Shown in pieces: positions 22,961-36,072 of a stretch of DNA of 64,000 nucleotides. The notes under the pieces are model-generated. The model did not search any database, was not told the DNA's origin, and saw nothing but the letters and a program-made list of their open reading frames with translations. This DNA is from Nymphaea colorata (Eukaryota > Streptophyta > Magnoliopsida > Nymphaeales > Nymphaeaceae). Each line of letters opens with the position of its first letter. Position 1 is the first letter of the stretch. Location of the stretch: the NCBI RefSeq assembly GCF_008831285.2, contig NC_045146.1, positions 6,398,972 through 6,462,971 of the forward strand, written 5' to 3'. The position numbers were made by a program, and so were the translations under genes.

Positions 22961-25900
22961 GTTAGCTCTAATCCTGGTTTTGCATCCTCTTTTGATTGTG
23001 CCTCTATTCTTGAATCTCATGTGCTTTTACCATCTTTTGTTGTTGTTGCAGTATTATTGTAAACTTGTGAGCAACCTTGCATGCTATATTGGCCCTACAA
23101 AAGTACTCATGGTGAGGAAGTGCAGTAGTAATGCAACAATTTGTGCAAATACTTGAGCAAGAGAGAGGAAGAACATAACTTTCAGGGTGAAACAAATCAT
23201 TTTTTTAATTCATCACTGAAAAACAAAAGAGGGGACCCTAGTGTCCCAATAATGCTATAGAGAGAACAATTTTTTGCTTTTGCCAAAGTTAGACATTTGA
23301 CACAAGAACTCTGCTAGATGAAGCTTTTCCATTGTTGCTCGTTGTCTTCGTTAGATTAGAGCATAAACTCATGGCATGCATCATAGTATCTGACATGTGA
23401 AAACTTCATCATAGCCTCTTCAGCTATGGTTTCATGAAAGCTTACACTACCAAGGGTGACAAACAACTTCATCAAGAGTAGGAATTGTTTTAATTGGACC
23501 AGATTTTCTATGATGGTTGGAGAAGAACTTATATAAAACGAAAAAAAATCCCAAGGTCAAGTCTTTAGTAGTGTTAAACTGGTTCAATAACCTTTTGAAA
23601 AGCATTGTTCTATCCATAAGGTTTCTGATCATGACGGTCACCATCTTGAGGTAGTGCTAAAGGCCTTCCATGTCGAAGCCTACTGCTTTCCCTTGAAATT
23701 TGCACACTTGTAAATTTGGGATCTGGAGTTAGTACTTTTTATATGTTGCAACAGGTTGTTTAGGACCCTAGTAGATACTTCTTCAACATCATCTATAATT
23801 GTTTTGTTTAGTTTGACAAAATTTTTGAAGTTGATGATCCGATGCTTGAGTGCTCTGCCTTGCAACATGAGAGTGTGGAGAAGATATATGGTTGTGGTTG
23901 AAGAAGGTCATTTGTAGATTGTATAAGCATGGGGGCACATCCCATCTGTAGACTCTGAGATCCAACTCCAACTCCAAATCTTTCACATTTCTTTTCAAGT
24001 AGAAGCATAACCATATGTTGAGATACAAATCAAAATTTTTGACAGTGATGACCTAGAGCTGAAACTTCTACAGGTCACCTTCATAAAAGACAATATACTT
24101 CTCAATTAGTTCAATTATACTTTGTGTTCTGAGATGAGTAAGCATTTATTTCCACTCAAGAAACAAGCTAGTGTCATACATATATTCTGAATAAGGTTTT
24201 TACTTATTCAACCATGCCCAAGTAAGAGCCTGCTCCAGGTTCATAGTCAATGATAGGGTCCACAAATCTCCAACTTTCTCAATAAGAATGGATGACATGA
24301 TCTTCACAACATCTCTAGGTAGCTTGTCCAGTGGGCTTGATGGGCTTGGAATATTGCGTGTGTTGTCTGCATCATCTCCTCTATGTTAAACCTTATGCAT
24401 TTAAATGTGACAGTTGTTTTGCAAACAGGATATGGGGCCATAGTGATTCCTGTATGATCAGAGAAGATGAAAAAGGCAGACATTTGAAAAAGGAGATGCA
24501 CAAAAAAAATGTACTTAGAAGCACATAACATATAATGAAGAAGAGAATAGAAATTGGAAATTTCATTTATTTAAAATGTTTGGACGACATGGCCGACAAT
24601 GACCAAGATTGTCCCTCTAAATAGCTGACCAATTGCTTGCTGTTAAGGTGCTGACATTCTTCCAAACTTTGGACCCTAGATGCCGATCAATGATAATGGA
24701 AACTCCTTTCGGGACATCGTAAGAAAACAATTATTTCCTAGAAAACTAGGTCAAGCATCTCTCTGAGTGATAAGGTATGACAAAGAATGGTCCTGTTAGC
24801 AAACGTCAATGTATCGCCCATGGTAAGTGTACCTAGTTGGATGCTCCTCCCGATCATAAAAGTTCCACACTATTTGTTCCTCAGTCATACCATCCAGTAG
24901 TTGACGTTGTGCATGCAAAGAAAGAGTGTAGTCACTACGTGGCTTGATGTCTCGTCCCTCCTGAACTGTGTCGATAGAACCATTTTTACAAAAGCCAAGT
25001 GCATCTTTCTACTATTGAGCACTGCAGCATGGTGTAACTAGTGAGTCCTCTATACAAAAAGGCAAATCCAGCCATAGCCACTAATAAGCTCCTATGTGAT
25101 AGGTCTCACATGTTCTGAACAGGTGAAGTACATGAAGGCCTATTGTACCCTGCTTGTTGGTGAAGATGAACAGTTTAATGGTGCACAAAAGCATGGCCTT
25201 ATTGGTCCCCTCATGCATGGGCTTCGGTCGGGTCAACATCTCCCTTGTAGTGCCTCCTAGGTGGGCATGGATGTCCACAAGTTCAATATGTTGGCTCATA
25301 TTCTCTCGCTTTAAGTTCCATCTTCTAAATCCAGTCAACCTAAGAAGTAGCTCCTTGTAGTAGACTAACTCTTTTTTGACCAAGAACTACTAATCCCCCG
25401 GTTTTTTAATCTTGTCTACCAGGTTGGAGAGGTCGATGATGTCTGGAAACTCATCCATGAGTGGTGTCATCTCTCGTAATGGGACTAAAATGTGCACGTG
25501 TAGGGGTTTCATTTTTCAGCTAGCACTGGAATCAATGGTCCATTCACCTCCTTCTTATGAATAAGGGTGGGCGACTCTCTTTGCTCCATAATCATTAAGG
25601 TATCTGGGTTAGTCTATCAGCTAGCACCTAAATCTACAGTCCGTTCAACTCCTTCTTATGAACAAAGGTGACTATCTTTGATCCACAATCACTAAGGTAT
25701 CTGGGGTAGGCTATTAGGAAATACCCTAGCCACTCAAAGTACCATGATGGGGTAGGAACATCCATGGAAAGGATCAGAGTATCGGGGTTTCCTTGTAAGA
25801 TATAATCCATAATGTGTTGGTGGAGATGTGTCTAGCACATGATTGCTGGAAAACAAAGGATAATGGGGGTCAGTATTGACAAAGTAATCGAGATTTTGAG

Positions 25901-26790
25901 TTGGCCAGACTGGATTGAATGCTATTTTGTCTACTAAGCCAACCTAATAGAGAGTTTAAAATAAATGACAAACATGTTTGGCTCAGAATGAACTAGGATA
26001 AATCATAAGTAGTAGGATAACTGAAAATTTTGAAACTTTGGATGGTTTTGATGTGGTAAAATACAAGTCATTTTGAAAGCCACGTCTAGTTTTTGAGAAA
26101 TTGTATTAAGTACGTATCCATCAAACAAATACCAAACAAGATTACACACATATGTGAATACAACGAAGCCTAGAGACATGGTTCTAGTATGATTGCTTTG
26201 AAAATATGCTTGACATCTGCATTACATTCCCTAAGGCTTTTCTTGATTATCAGTAATTTCTTAACAAGGTATACCGATGTACTTGGATAAAATCCAATGT
26301 ACGTGGCATAGGCTCTTCCATGGGTTCTACAAGCTGTTGTTTCCCATTCTCCTTTGGTCTTTACCTATACACAAAGTTGTTTCTTGCAAGTATGTGGTAT
26401 GGGAAGAACTTATACCTGCCTCTAGCAAGTTGCTCTAGCCATTGAACCCTCTGAAGCTGTTGCTTAACAAATGGCATGTAGACCGAGATTTTGTATAGGT
26501 CAGATGTTGTTTAAAATATAAACACATGCTAAAAACAAAAGGGTTTAATGCAATGGGGCCTAAGATGGATATTGAAATCAACAAGAGAGCAAACAGTGTT
26601 TTCAACTAACCCTAAATTGAGAAGGATTGTATTTGATTTGAACCTATATGAACATGACAAATCATTCTCACTTCTAAGTCCTAAACAAGCAAAAATGCAG
26701 AAAGAGCATTAGAACTTCTAAGTGGCTCTAGGAGTAAGAAAACAATCATATTTGGACATTTAATACTTGATTGAGTCAAGGTAAGGATGA
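22961..26790 (-). other. Gag/protease side of the minus-strand gypsy element, not recognisable in detail
   Basis: By position this should hold gag and protease. Minus-strand reading frames are present but broken. Around 24,890-25,020 one frame reads SDYTLSLHAQRQLLDGMTEE then VWNFYDREEHPTRYTYHGRY, and 25,081-25,383 gives a 100-codon frame. I cannot tie these to a named domain; Tat elements often have gag proteins with a plant-mobile-domain-like region, which is only a guess here. 25,500-25,720 contains a repeated TCAGCTAGCACC..TCC..CCTTCTTATGAA phrase about 115 bp apart. 25,720-26,790 shows nothing recognisable. Confidence 0.4.
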
Positions 26791-26809
26791 GTCCATCATG
26801 GTTGCTACT
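26791..26809 (-). other. Primer-binding-like site of the minus-strand element
   Basis: The minus strand reads AGTAGCAACCATGATGGAC, similar to TGGCAACCGTGGTGAGACC at 10,329 on the plus strand. It lies between the long right LTR-like block and the gag-pol side, where a primer-binding site is expected. The evidence is similarity and position only. Confidence 0.35.
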
Positions 26810-29800
26810 TCTATTGACCATGCAAAATTTCAAATTCTTGCATACTCCCACTATACATATGAGATGAACAAATCAAATATTAACTCACCTCTATATTCTC
26901 ATTGTTGGAATCCATGAGAGATAGGAATTGACTTGTTAGTATGGCATCTGAATGTTCATGTCGCCTTTAACAAGAGTAATCAGATGAAGGATTAGATTAA
27001 GTATTTAAGGTCCCAATATATGATTGTCGTTAAACCTAAAAGCAAAGGGTGTCCTAAATTTAGAAGACGAAAGGGTTTTAAAAAGATAAGTGGATCATCA
27101 GAAACTGGAGGACATGAACTGAAAATACTTAAATTAGATGATATAGTTCATGATCCGTATCATCATAAATCCACACAATGGCTAATTCCTAAATCTAATC
27201 TAAACGCATGCAAAACTAGATTTGATAGATAATTGAGATCTGACATCTAAGTTCGTGACATGGACCTAGGGAAAACTTGATTCAAAGTTCAAATCCAAAT
27301 TCATTGACGAAGGATGATCCAAACATTTAATAATTGATCTAGACACACGGTTTGGACTTAAGGTTATCCTGAAAGGGTTTCAGTTCAAATTCTAACTGTG
27401 GATTGATTGAAAGATATAACTCCAATTCATAAATGACTTTGAACTCAAAGTTCATAACCTGAATCCAAAATGTATTCAACCATTCAAATCATATGGTTTC
27501 CAGATTTAAGATCATGGACTCTAAGGTTCAGAATAAAGAATTTGAAATCTTAGCTCGAATTAAATTAGATCCAAATCCATAGATGTTAATGTACAGTCCT
27601 AACGTAGAATCCAATTCTCACAAGATCTAATTATTTAATTCCTTTGATCTTTGAAATCCTAATCACATAAAATATATGAAATTCAAACTCAAATCCAAAG
27701 TTGCATTTGATTTCAAGTTGAATATTTAAATCAAATCGACTCATATCTAGATCCAATTTCCCCAAGTTCCATACTTCAACTTAATTACAGTTTAGGTTAT
27801 TGTTTAGGTTTAAATGGACCAGGGTTTCTGCCTAACTTCAAGTGGGTTTCGTTGTGGGCTAGGATGTTGCTGCATGTATATAGTTGATAATATTAACTTG
27901 ATTAACATGAAACCTAATTCTTTGTGCATTTTTTGAAATAGATGAATGCATTATGAAAGCAAAGTATATGAATGCAGACAAATAAGCACATTACTGAAAA
28001 TAAAATAAAGCAAAACAAATATACTTGTATGAATTACATTTTTTTTCAAATGACAAGGACTTCATATTGAAAGTAGTGTTTCTAACTTGATAAATCAAAC
28101 TTAATGAGAAGGGTCTTTTGCTACAAGCTCAATCAAAACCCTAAATTCATTTACTGAAGTCCAAATGCAATGTTTTGAAATATGATACATGAATAATACA
28201 CATTTAACGATGCATGAATGCAATTATTCAAACAAACATGTTCTAAGAGCTTAAAGTGATGATTCATGAGATTAACCATGGTAATGTTGTATTTTACCAC
28301 AAAGCATATACAAATATTTGATTTAAAATTGGAATGAAACATCCCCAACTAGGTGGAAAAATGAATAATGGCCAAATCCTAGAAAAACTACAACTTATTT
28401 TCAACAATTGATTAGTTCAAAAAGGTAGGCAAAGTATTTCCCATCTTCATGAACAATTGGGTTGAGAATCTCCACATATCAAATAATTAACTTCAAGTGA
28501 TAAAACCAAAAAATCTATGCTTTGTAAAAGGATTCCGAACAAGAAATTGGTGCACAAAATAGAACAAAAACTAGTTTTCCTACTATGACCTAAAACATAT
28601 CTGCACTACTTGATTGACCTAAATTTGGACAGTAGATTCTCTCTATGACAAATAGTCAACTGAACTTTATAGATCCAATAAATAATAAGAAATGATAAAG
28701 TTATTTGTCTACAAATTTTGGTATAGAAACAAACTTACAGACATATTCTAAAATATGTCTAAATATTAGAAAACAACAAAACAATCTCAAAACTCATGTT
28801 GCATGAATGCAAAAGTTGATATGACAGTCTTCAATTGTTGAGAAACTTTGTATACTTACTCTCTATATTTCAAGGTTTCAATCACAAGTGAAATTTTCAC
28901 AAAATCATTTGTGGACAAAACATATTAACTCACAAACCTAGATTGCTGATAATTTTCTATAGAAAAATAGAAAGCAAAAAAGAGTTCCAATCACCAATTT
29001 TGTCAATATGAAAAATAATATTAAATCTGCATAGATCAATGCCTAATTTGGTCTGTAAAATCTCTACATATCATAGAATCTATAGAGACTTGAAGCACAA
29101 AAAAAGATCCATAAAAAAAAGAGTTGTACATCAAACAAGTTGTTCTAGTAAATCGTAAAGATAAAATTCTGCAGAATGGGTCATCATTGTAATAGTTTCT
29201 GTATGAATTTTAAAATACATCAAAAGTATGGTTAGAATATTCATATTGATATATAATTTGGTCTATAGGTTCTCTACTTATTAGAGAACCTAAAAAAACT
29301 TACAGATTTGAAAAAGCACTTCCAAACATTAAAACATGAACATGATAAATTGCTAAAAATTAGCTTTTCATAGTTGTGCAAGCATCCAATTTTTTGGATG
29401 TATTTGAAAAGGGTAGAAAACTCGGTTTTGATTGAAAATTTGGGCATAGACTCATGACATAAAGCAAAAATATAGAACTTGAAACCACTATTTTTTTTTC
29501 TGTAGACTTCTATATAAACTTGCTGAAAATAGGCCCAAGTGAAACATTAAATTAATGGGTCAAATAAGCATGGAATTACAATAGTTGACACATATAGAAA
29601 ATTTTTGGCTTTTATAAAACTTGATTTGGAGTTATAGATTGAGAGAACCAAGTTAATGAATTTAGATAAATTTTAAGACTTAGTTCTTTGGAAAATCAAA
29701 AATAAAAAAACCAGTTTTAGGAATTGGACAGATAGAAGGGTCCAATTACTACAAAAAATTGTAAAAATTCTTACACACAAACTAAGCATTATATAAAACT

Positions 29801-32328
29801 ATATTTTTTTATGGATCATGAAAAAGATATTTGGTATAAGAAATAAAGCTATTTAAAGTTCGGTGAAAATCTGTCTTGTGACAGCAAGTCTGATTTTCAC
29901 TCAACTTAAATTTTAACATGTTTTTAAACTAGGTTTTAGCAAAAATATATCAATATAGCGAAATTAATCATGTGAATCTATCAATTAAGTACATTAAAAG
30001 TCAAAATAAAGTAAGTAAATAGAAATTAATGCTTCATTACATGAATCAAATTAAGCAAAATAAATGAAATTGAACACATATATATGAAAAGCAATAAACT
30101 ACATAATATCAGGTGTAAAACTAACATTTGTTTTTTACCATATTCTTCTGCATAAATATAGGATATATCATACATGTACCTAAGTTTGCTGTTTTTTTTT
30201 TATTTATGGAGTTTCAAGTTGAACCAAATCCATCATTTGATCCTGTTTCAATCCAAGATTACACCTAGGGATAAAACAATCATTTTCTTGTTTATATTTT
30301 CCACCTAAACCTAAGTTATATGTCATATATACCTAAGTTCATCAAGCTTATCGTTTCAAATCTCTAGTGCCCCAGTTTGAAATTTCTTTTTCAGTTTAAA
30401 TACATAAATGAATTTAGATCTACAACCAAGAGCAAACTAGTCATTTTGCTTTGAGGCTTTTACTCATGCCCAAGGCTTTAACAATGTCATTCTGCACTTA
30501 GGTTGTATGTTCCATATGCCTATTAATCTGTAAAATTTTTTGAAAGGAAACCATACACAACCTTGATGAAAAATATAGACTCACCTCCATTTTGGTTGAA
30601 ACTCATCCTCTCGGTACGAGGATTGATCGTTCTTAGCACCTTTTCTAAGGGTAATCAATGGTTTGTCTAATACTTAATATTCTAAATGTGATGCTTCAAC
30701 CCTAATGAACAACATAAAACACACATGCATATGAACATAAGTTTAAAATGGAATTGGTTTTTTGAAAGCTAAAGGGGCCCTCAGGGCTTCGGCCATAACA
30801 TGCCTCAAGGTTCTCATATCATCATTGGGTTATGACATGCAATCTACATCTACATAATACATGCAATTAATAGAACTAATTCCAAATATGGAATTTGATT
30901 TGGAAATTGGAGATAAAATCATGATTGCAACTTCATTTTGGAGGAAATTGGACATTGGATTTGATTTGAAATTTGGTAGGTAGACTCTCTGCACAACAGA
31001 TAATCAGACACACTTGACAGATTCAAACAATCAGGGTAAAAAGTTATGGCAAGACGAACTGGAGCACAAATATGATTATTAGAGAAATGGCAGAAAACTA
31101 TGTTTAACTAGCCTATTTGAAGATAAAAATTGATTATGCAAATGGACTACTTTTCGCTTGAAATATTGAGCATAAAATTTTGGCATTACAAAAAAAAAAA
31201 ATGGAATTTAAATAATGAGAAAACTACGTTTCAATAGAAAGTTATGGCATGATAGACTTCACAAAAAACTGTTTTGTCAGGAAATTGTAGAAATTAATAA
31301 CAGAAACCTCTTCCGAATTTTTTTTTTAACATCCTATCAAAGCAATTTAAATTGAGATAAAAATTGGTTCAGACATACTAGACACGCATAGAAAAGATAT
31401 AGGTTTTACAGAATGAAAATCAGAGTCACGGAACTTGAGTTATAGATTTCCAAAATTGGTAGATTTTCTTGACCTATTTTCTGCAATTTGAAAACTGCAG
31501 AAAACAAGTTCTAAAAGCTTAGATACATGGTGGAACAAAACAAATTAGATTTTGTTGAAATTTAAAGAAAATTAACTAGATGCATGGGAGAAATATAGGT
31601 CTCTAGCCTAGGTCAAGTCCGAACTGACGACTCGACGCTAAGGACTCGATCTTACGCTAAAAACTGTTTAGGGAAAATCTAGATTTTTCAGAAAACAGAT
31701 TTTTGCTTCAACTAAAGAATCCATGTCTCTAAAATGTCGATCACATTGAAAATCATAGAACACAATGACAAATACTAGCAAATAATGATTTTTAACACAC
31801 ATAATAATATCATTCCTGAAAAATAATAAAAATAACTAATTGAGGCATGCTAAAGAATCAAAACTAAATAATTATAAGATAATTAGTTACGAACATGATG
31901 CATGAAGATATTTTGCATGAATCAACCTATTCATCAATTGTCATAGCTTGTAGATTCATGAGAATGAATGTAAATATGTTACTCACGGAGAAACGAAATG
32001 AATTTATGTTGCCAAGAGTGAAAACCATGTCTATAAGAATGGATCGTCCTCTTGATGGCTTAACTCAAGAATATGCATTACATTTATAAATATAGATTCT
32101 AATATATGATGCCATGAATCGAATACTTCAAGGAGCTTACATCAATATAGGTGATCCAACCATGAAAATCGTATAGGCTTCTTGGAGAATACTTCATCTA
32201 CAAAGAAGAGTTATTCATCCTAAGCCATCAAGATTATAACAAGAACACAATAATAAACAAAGTAAATAAGAGAGTATCCATAGAAAACTCCACACATACA
32301 AAGGCTAGAACATAAAGAGAAGGATGGC

Positions 32329-32330
<2 letters not shown>

Positions 32331-32365
<35 letters not shown>
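32331..32365. repeat. (GA)n microsatellite
   Basis: About 17 uninterrupted GA units in the transcribed leader of the right LTR, aligned with the poly-G/GA tract of the left LTR at 925-949. Confidence 0.95.
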
Positions 32366-32370
<5 letters not shown>

Positions 32371-32557
32371 GTGGATGGCCTACCTCTTTTCTTCTTCTTT
32401 GTTGGACATCCAAGGTGGTCTTCTAAGGACGTGGCATGCTTAGGGAAAAAGTGAGAGAGAGAGAGGTTCAAAAAAAATTCTAAGGAAGAAATAAGGGAGA
32501 GAGGAGAGGACATACCATAAAGAAAAAAAGAGAGAAAGGGGATGTGCCCCCTCCTCT

Positions 32558-32566
32558 CTATTTATA
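32558..32566 (-). promoter_or_regulatory. TATA box of the right minus-strand LTR
   Basis: TATAAATAG on the minus strand, followed by AGAGGAGGGGGC; same context as the TATA at 1,155-1,163. Confidence 0.6.
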
Positions 32567-33981
32567 ATGGGTGGATGAGAGAGATGAGGGAAAAGGGAGC
32601 CCTTCCCTCCTTGGTAAGATGAAAAAAAAAAATCAAATTTTTGAAAAAGATAAAATTTTAGTTTTTAGAAAATGACCAAAATTGATTCAAGGGTTGAGAT
32701 TAATCATGTGCCATGTGGCATGATCTGATGATTTTGGATCCTAATACATTGATCCAAACATGGACCTGGTATGAGACCTAGATGATGATTTGAAATGGAG
32801 ATTTGCATCTCAAATGGATCCAAGATTGACATTTTGGTATTGAATGATGGATCTAAAATGTGAATCTAAATTTGAGATTTGATTTGGAATAGGAGGGGTG
32901 TTTCTTACTGGGCTTAGTTAACTAACTGGGTTTAGCCTAGGTGCACTTGATTGAGCTAGAGTGAGCTGTCTAGTTTGGATTATTGGGTTTAGTTTAACCA
33001 AACCTGGTGATACTGAAATTAGTTTTAGTCGAATGGAGTACATGTGACTAAGGTTAGGTAAACTGGGACTAGTTTTAAATATTGGGTTCAACGGGCTGTA
33101 GCATCATGAGTTAGAAAGTAGACCAGGTTCGAGTAGGGTGGGACCTAGGCTTGCTCTAGGTTGACAAATTTTAGGCAGGTCAAAATGACTTGGGTTTGAA
33201 TTTGACTGGGTCAGGGTTGCATACTAAGTTTAGTAAGCTGAGCTAGACTTGGTTTTCACTAAATTGGGTCACCTACTTGCAACATTCTAAATCAGGCATG
33301 TAGTGGAAAATTGAGTTGAGTGGGCCGTGCAAGTATAAACTTGGCAAGTTGAGTGGGCCTTGCATGTATAAACTTGGGAAGTATAAACCATAAGGTTCTT
33401 CTAAGTAGTTTTTCAGAACATAGGGATTATAAACCCTCACGATGCTAAGTTAGCTAGGTTTAAAAGAATTGGAGTTCATGGGCCCCTCTGAAATTGTATT
33501 TGGCAAGTTTCACACATTTGAGGTTTCCAAGGCCGATTAAGACTATTTCAGGCAGGTTTTCGAAAACAAAGTTTTGTGGGTCCTACTGGGCGTAAATTAG
33601 GTAGGTTGTGGTAAACATGACAAGTAGGTTTATTGGAGCCATATTTGGTAGTTTTAGTGAAGTTAGGATCTACAAGCTTTGCTGAAGCTATTATTGGTAA
33701 TTTTGAGGAACTAGGGTTTTAAGTGTCCTATCAAAGCTATTTTAGGCAGGATTTTGAAAGTAGGGATTTATGGGTCCTTTTGAGTTTATTTTTGTCACAC
33801 TCTAGTTTATCCAATGAGCTATATTAGGCAGAAACTGTCTAAAATAACATCTAGCCGAATAAGACTTCTAAATCTGGAAAAGACAAGCATCACATCATAA
33901 ATTTCATTATACTTTAAATGCGTTAAAAAATAAGACCCCTCAAACAACCTCATTTTTAGAGTTTTTTTTAGGGTTTAGGGA

Positions 33982-34394
33982 AAATTGGTAAAAGTGATCT
34001 AGGATTAGCCTGGGGTTTTAGGGTTTTCCTATGATAGGGTAGAGGTCAACTTACTTGGACAACCTACAGTAAGTTGACAGCACCCTGGGGTTTCAAACCA
34101 TTCCAATTGGAACAATAGGGCAAATTGGTAAAAGTGATCTAGGATTAGCCTGGGGTTTTAGGGTTTTCCTATGTTAGGGTAGAGGTCAACTTACTTGGAC
34201 AACCTACAGTAAGTTGACAGCACCCTGGGGTTTCAAACCATTCCAATTGGAACAATAGGGCAAATTGGTAAAAGTGATCTAGGATTAGCCTGGGGTTTTA
34301 GGGTTTTCCTATGTTAGGGTAGAGGTCAACTTACTTGGACAACTTACAGTAAGTTGACAGCACCCTGGGGTTTCAAACCATTCCAATTGGAACA
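33982..34394. repeat. Three near-identical 140-bp tandem repeats, each with a perfect 10-bp palindrome
   Basis: Units start at 33,982, 34,122 and 34,262; the third stops at about 34,394. Only a few bases differ (ATGATAGGG/ATGTTAGGG, AACCTACAG/AACTTACAG). Each unit contains GTCAACTTAC, a 14-base spacer, then GTAAGTTGAC, a perfect inverted repeat (34,045-34,078, 34,185-34,218, 34,325-34,358). The array sits in the distal U3 of the minus-strand LTR, where retroelements often carry enhancer repeats. Much higher identity than the surroundings shows recent expansion or homogenisation. Confidence 0.92.
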
Positions 34395-34460
34395 TGGTTC
34401 AGAACAATAATATTACTGGTGGAATGGGGGTAAAATGGTCATTTGGCTACAATAGAAATT

Positions 34461-35603
34461 CAGGATGTTTACAATACTTAAGTTTATAATATTTGGAGAA
34501 TCAATTATAAATTCTTTATCATTTTTAGATCTATGAACTAGTGTCATCTACATACTTATATGGAATTTTGATTCAAATCTTTTATCACATCCAAGATTCA
34601 TTTTTTAGAACTTTCTTTGGATTTAGACTTTGATTTGAATCTCAAAACCATATCTAGGATCTATTTTCTAGGATTTTCTCTGGATTCAAACCTTGATCTC
34701 AGAACCATGTCCCGATCTAATGTACATATACATAAAATGTGCAAATATGCAATAAAAGTCTTGCTCAATTCATGCAATATGGTAGATGTCAATCCAAACA
34801 TATGCACATAATTTGTGTAGAATTCTGAGCTAGACACTCTAAGTTAGCCCTATACCTAATGTTGGAGAGAACCACCCTGGGGCGATTATAAATACCCCTT
34901 GGAGGAGGGAGTTTCTAACACACAAAAAAAAGAAAAAATTCCAAGCAAGCTACCATAAAAGTTGGGAAATTTCGTTAAGTGCTTTTAAAAAGCTATACCA
35001 TGGTGAAAGGATTTTGGCTAAAAAATCGAAGATTCTTTTAGGTTTGAGTCTAGGTCTTGGTTTAGTTATTGATAGAGTCTAACCAAGTCTACCAAGATTC
35101 AGCCATATAGAGCTAGTTGGTGCTCTGTGCAGGGCTTCGGTCAAGAGGTCATCTCTTCATGCTTTAAAGTTCCGAGGAAGATAAGTTTTAAGGTGATCAA
35201 ACCAATTGCAATAAGCTTGTTTCAGAGTGTAAAAAGCTGTATTCAACTTACAAATGTGGTGTGGCCTTGCCTAGCCCTCAAACCTAGGGGTTGGATCATG
35301 TACACAGCTATCATCAATTCCATGTAAAAGTGAATTGTTGAATCCAATTGACGGACAGGCCAGCCATGACTTAGGGCAATAGTCAACATAACTTTATTAT
35401 AGGTTTGTCCAGTAACTTGTGAGATATAATCTCTTAGCTGCCCTCTTAATTATACACAATTCATTTACATACGATAACATTGGAGAAATTGTGAAGGAGC
35501 AAGAGACCATGTTATATTTTAAAGAGGGCATTCATCTCTTTTTGCATTGTCTGACACCATGTATTTAACACTTTGGCTTGATCAAAATTTTATGATCGAT
35601 GGG
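34461..35603 (+). mobile_element. Possible fragment of another LTR with TATA box
   Basis: No gene. TATAAATA at 34,887-34,894 on the plus strand is followed by CCCCTTGGAGGAGGGAG and then about 600 bp of R/U5-like sequence including CAAACCTAGGGGTTGGATCATG (35,280). This looks like the transcribed half of an LTR of a different family. Neither partner LTR nor boundaries were found. Confidence 0.35.
34887..34894 (+). promoter_or_regulatory. TATA box, probable LTR promoter
   Basis: TATAAATA, directly followed by a C-run and purine-rich start region, about 490 bp right of the 140-bp repeats. No gene lies downstream, so it most likely belonged to a retroelement. Confidence 0.4.
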
Positions 35604-36072
35604 TGTAATCACCCAAATTTTTCAAAATTCTATACTTACCATTTTTCAAACAACTTTGCGATAGCCTTCAAGGATTTTCGGCTTCAAACACTCCAATTTC
35701 TCCTAATTATGGTCAATTTCTTCTTTTATTTCACTATCAACGATATCTGGGACTTATTTGGATCTAATTTCAGACTTTGGACACAAAGCCAATCTCAATT
35801 TAGACTTACTCTATAATTCAAACAAGGATCCGCTTCAAAAACTCATATAGAAGCCTAAACAAATCCTAGATCTAAATCTATATTCAAAAGCTAGCTCCAC
35901 ATCCAAAACAGTGCCCTAGATCCAAATCCTAATCCAAATACTAGCCCTATATCTAAAAAAGATCTCTAGATCCAAACTATATCCAAAACGGATCCATATC
36001 TAAATCCAAATTCTAGAAAACTGGATCCACAACAGAACTTTAGATTTAGACTTTGATCCAAATCAGAAAATC
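35604..36072 (+). mobile_element. Truncated LTR fragment, first copy
   Basis: Starts TGTAATCACCC and aligns with 37,669-38,092 through the blocks GCTTCAAACACT, CACTATCAACGATAT, GACTTATTTGGATCTAATTTC, CTATAATTCAAAC, CATATAGAAGCCTA and TTAGATTTAGAC. After about 36,072 the similarity stops. Weak similarity also extends about 45 bp left of the TG start in both copies, so the true element edge may lie slightly further left. Confidence 0.65.

Larger units (their letters stand above)
26810..34460 (-). mobile_element. Long 5' LTR of the minus-strand gypsy element
   Basis: Matches the left-edge LTR in blocks (28,772-30,110 with 51-850; 32,330-32,570 with 930-1,165; 34,425-34,455 with 3,003-3,040), same orientation. 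TATA box at 32,558-32,566 on the minus strand. Extra sequence at about 30,110-32,330 has no counterpart in the left copy and is AT-rich without a gene, so it is either an insertion here or a deletion there. 26,810-28,770 is AT-rich and has no visible gene. The total length, over 7 kb, is large even for Tat/Ogre LTRs, so part of it may be another insertion. Confidence 0.5.
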
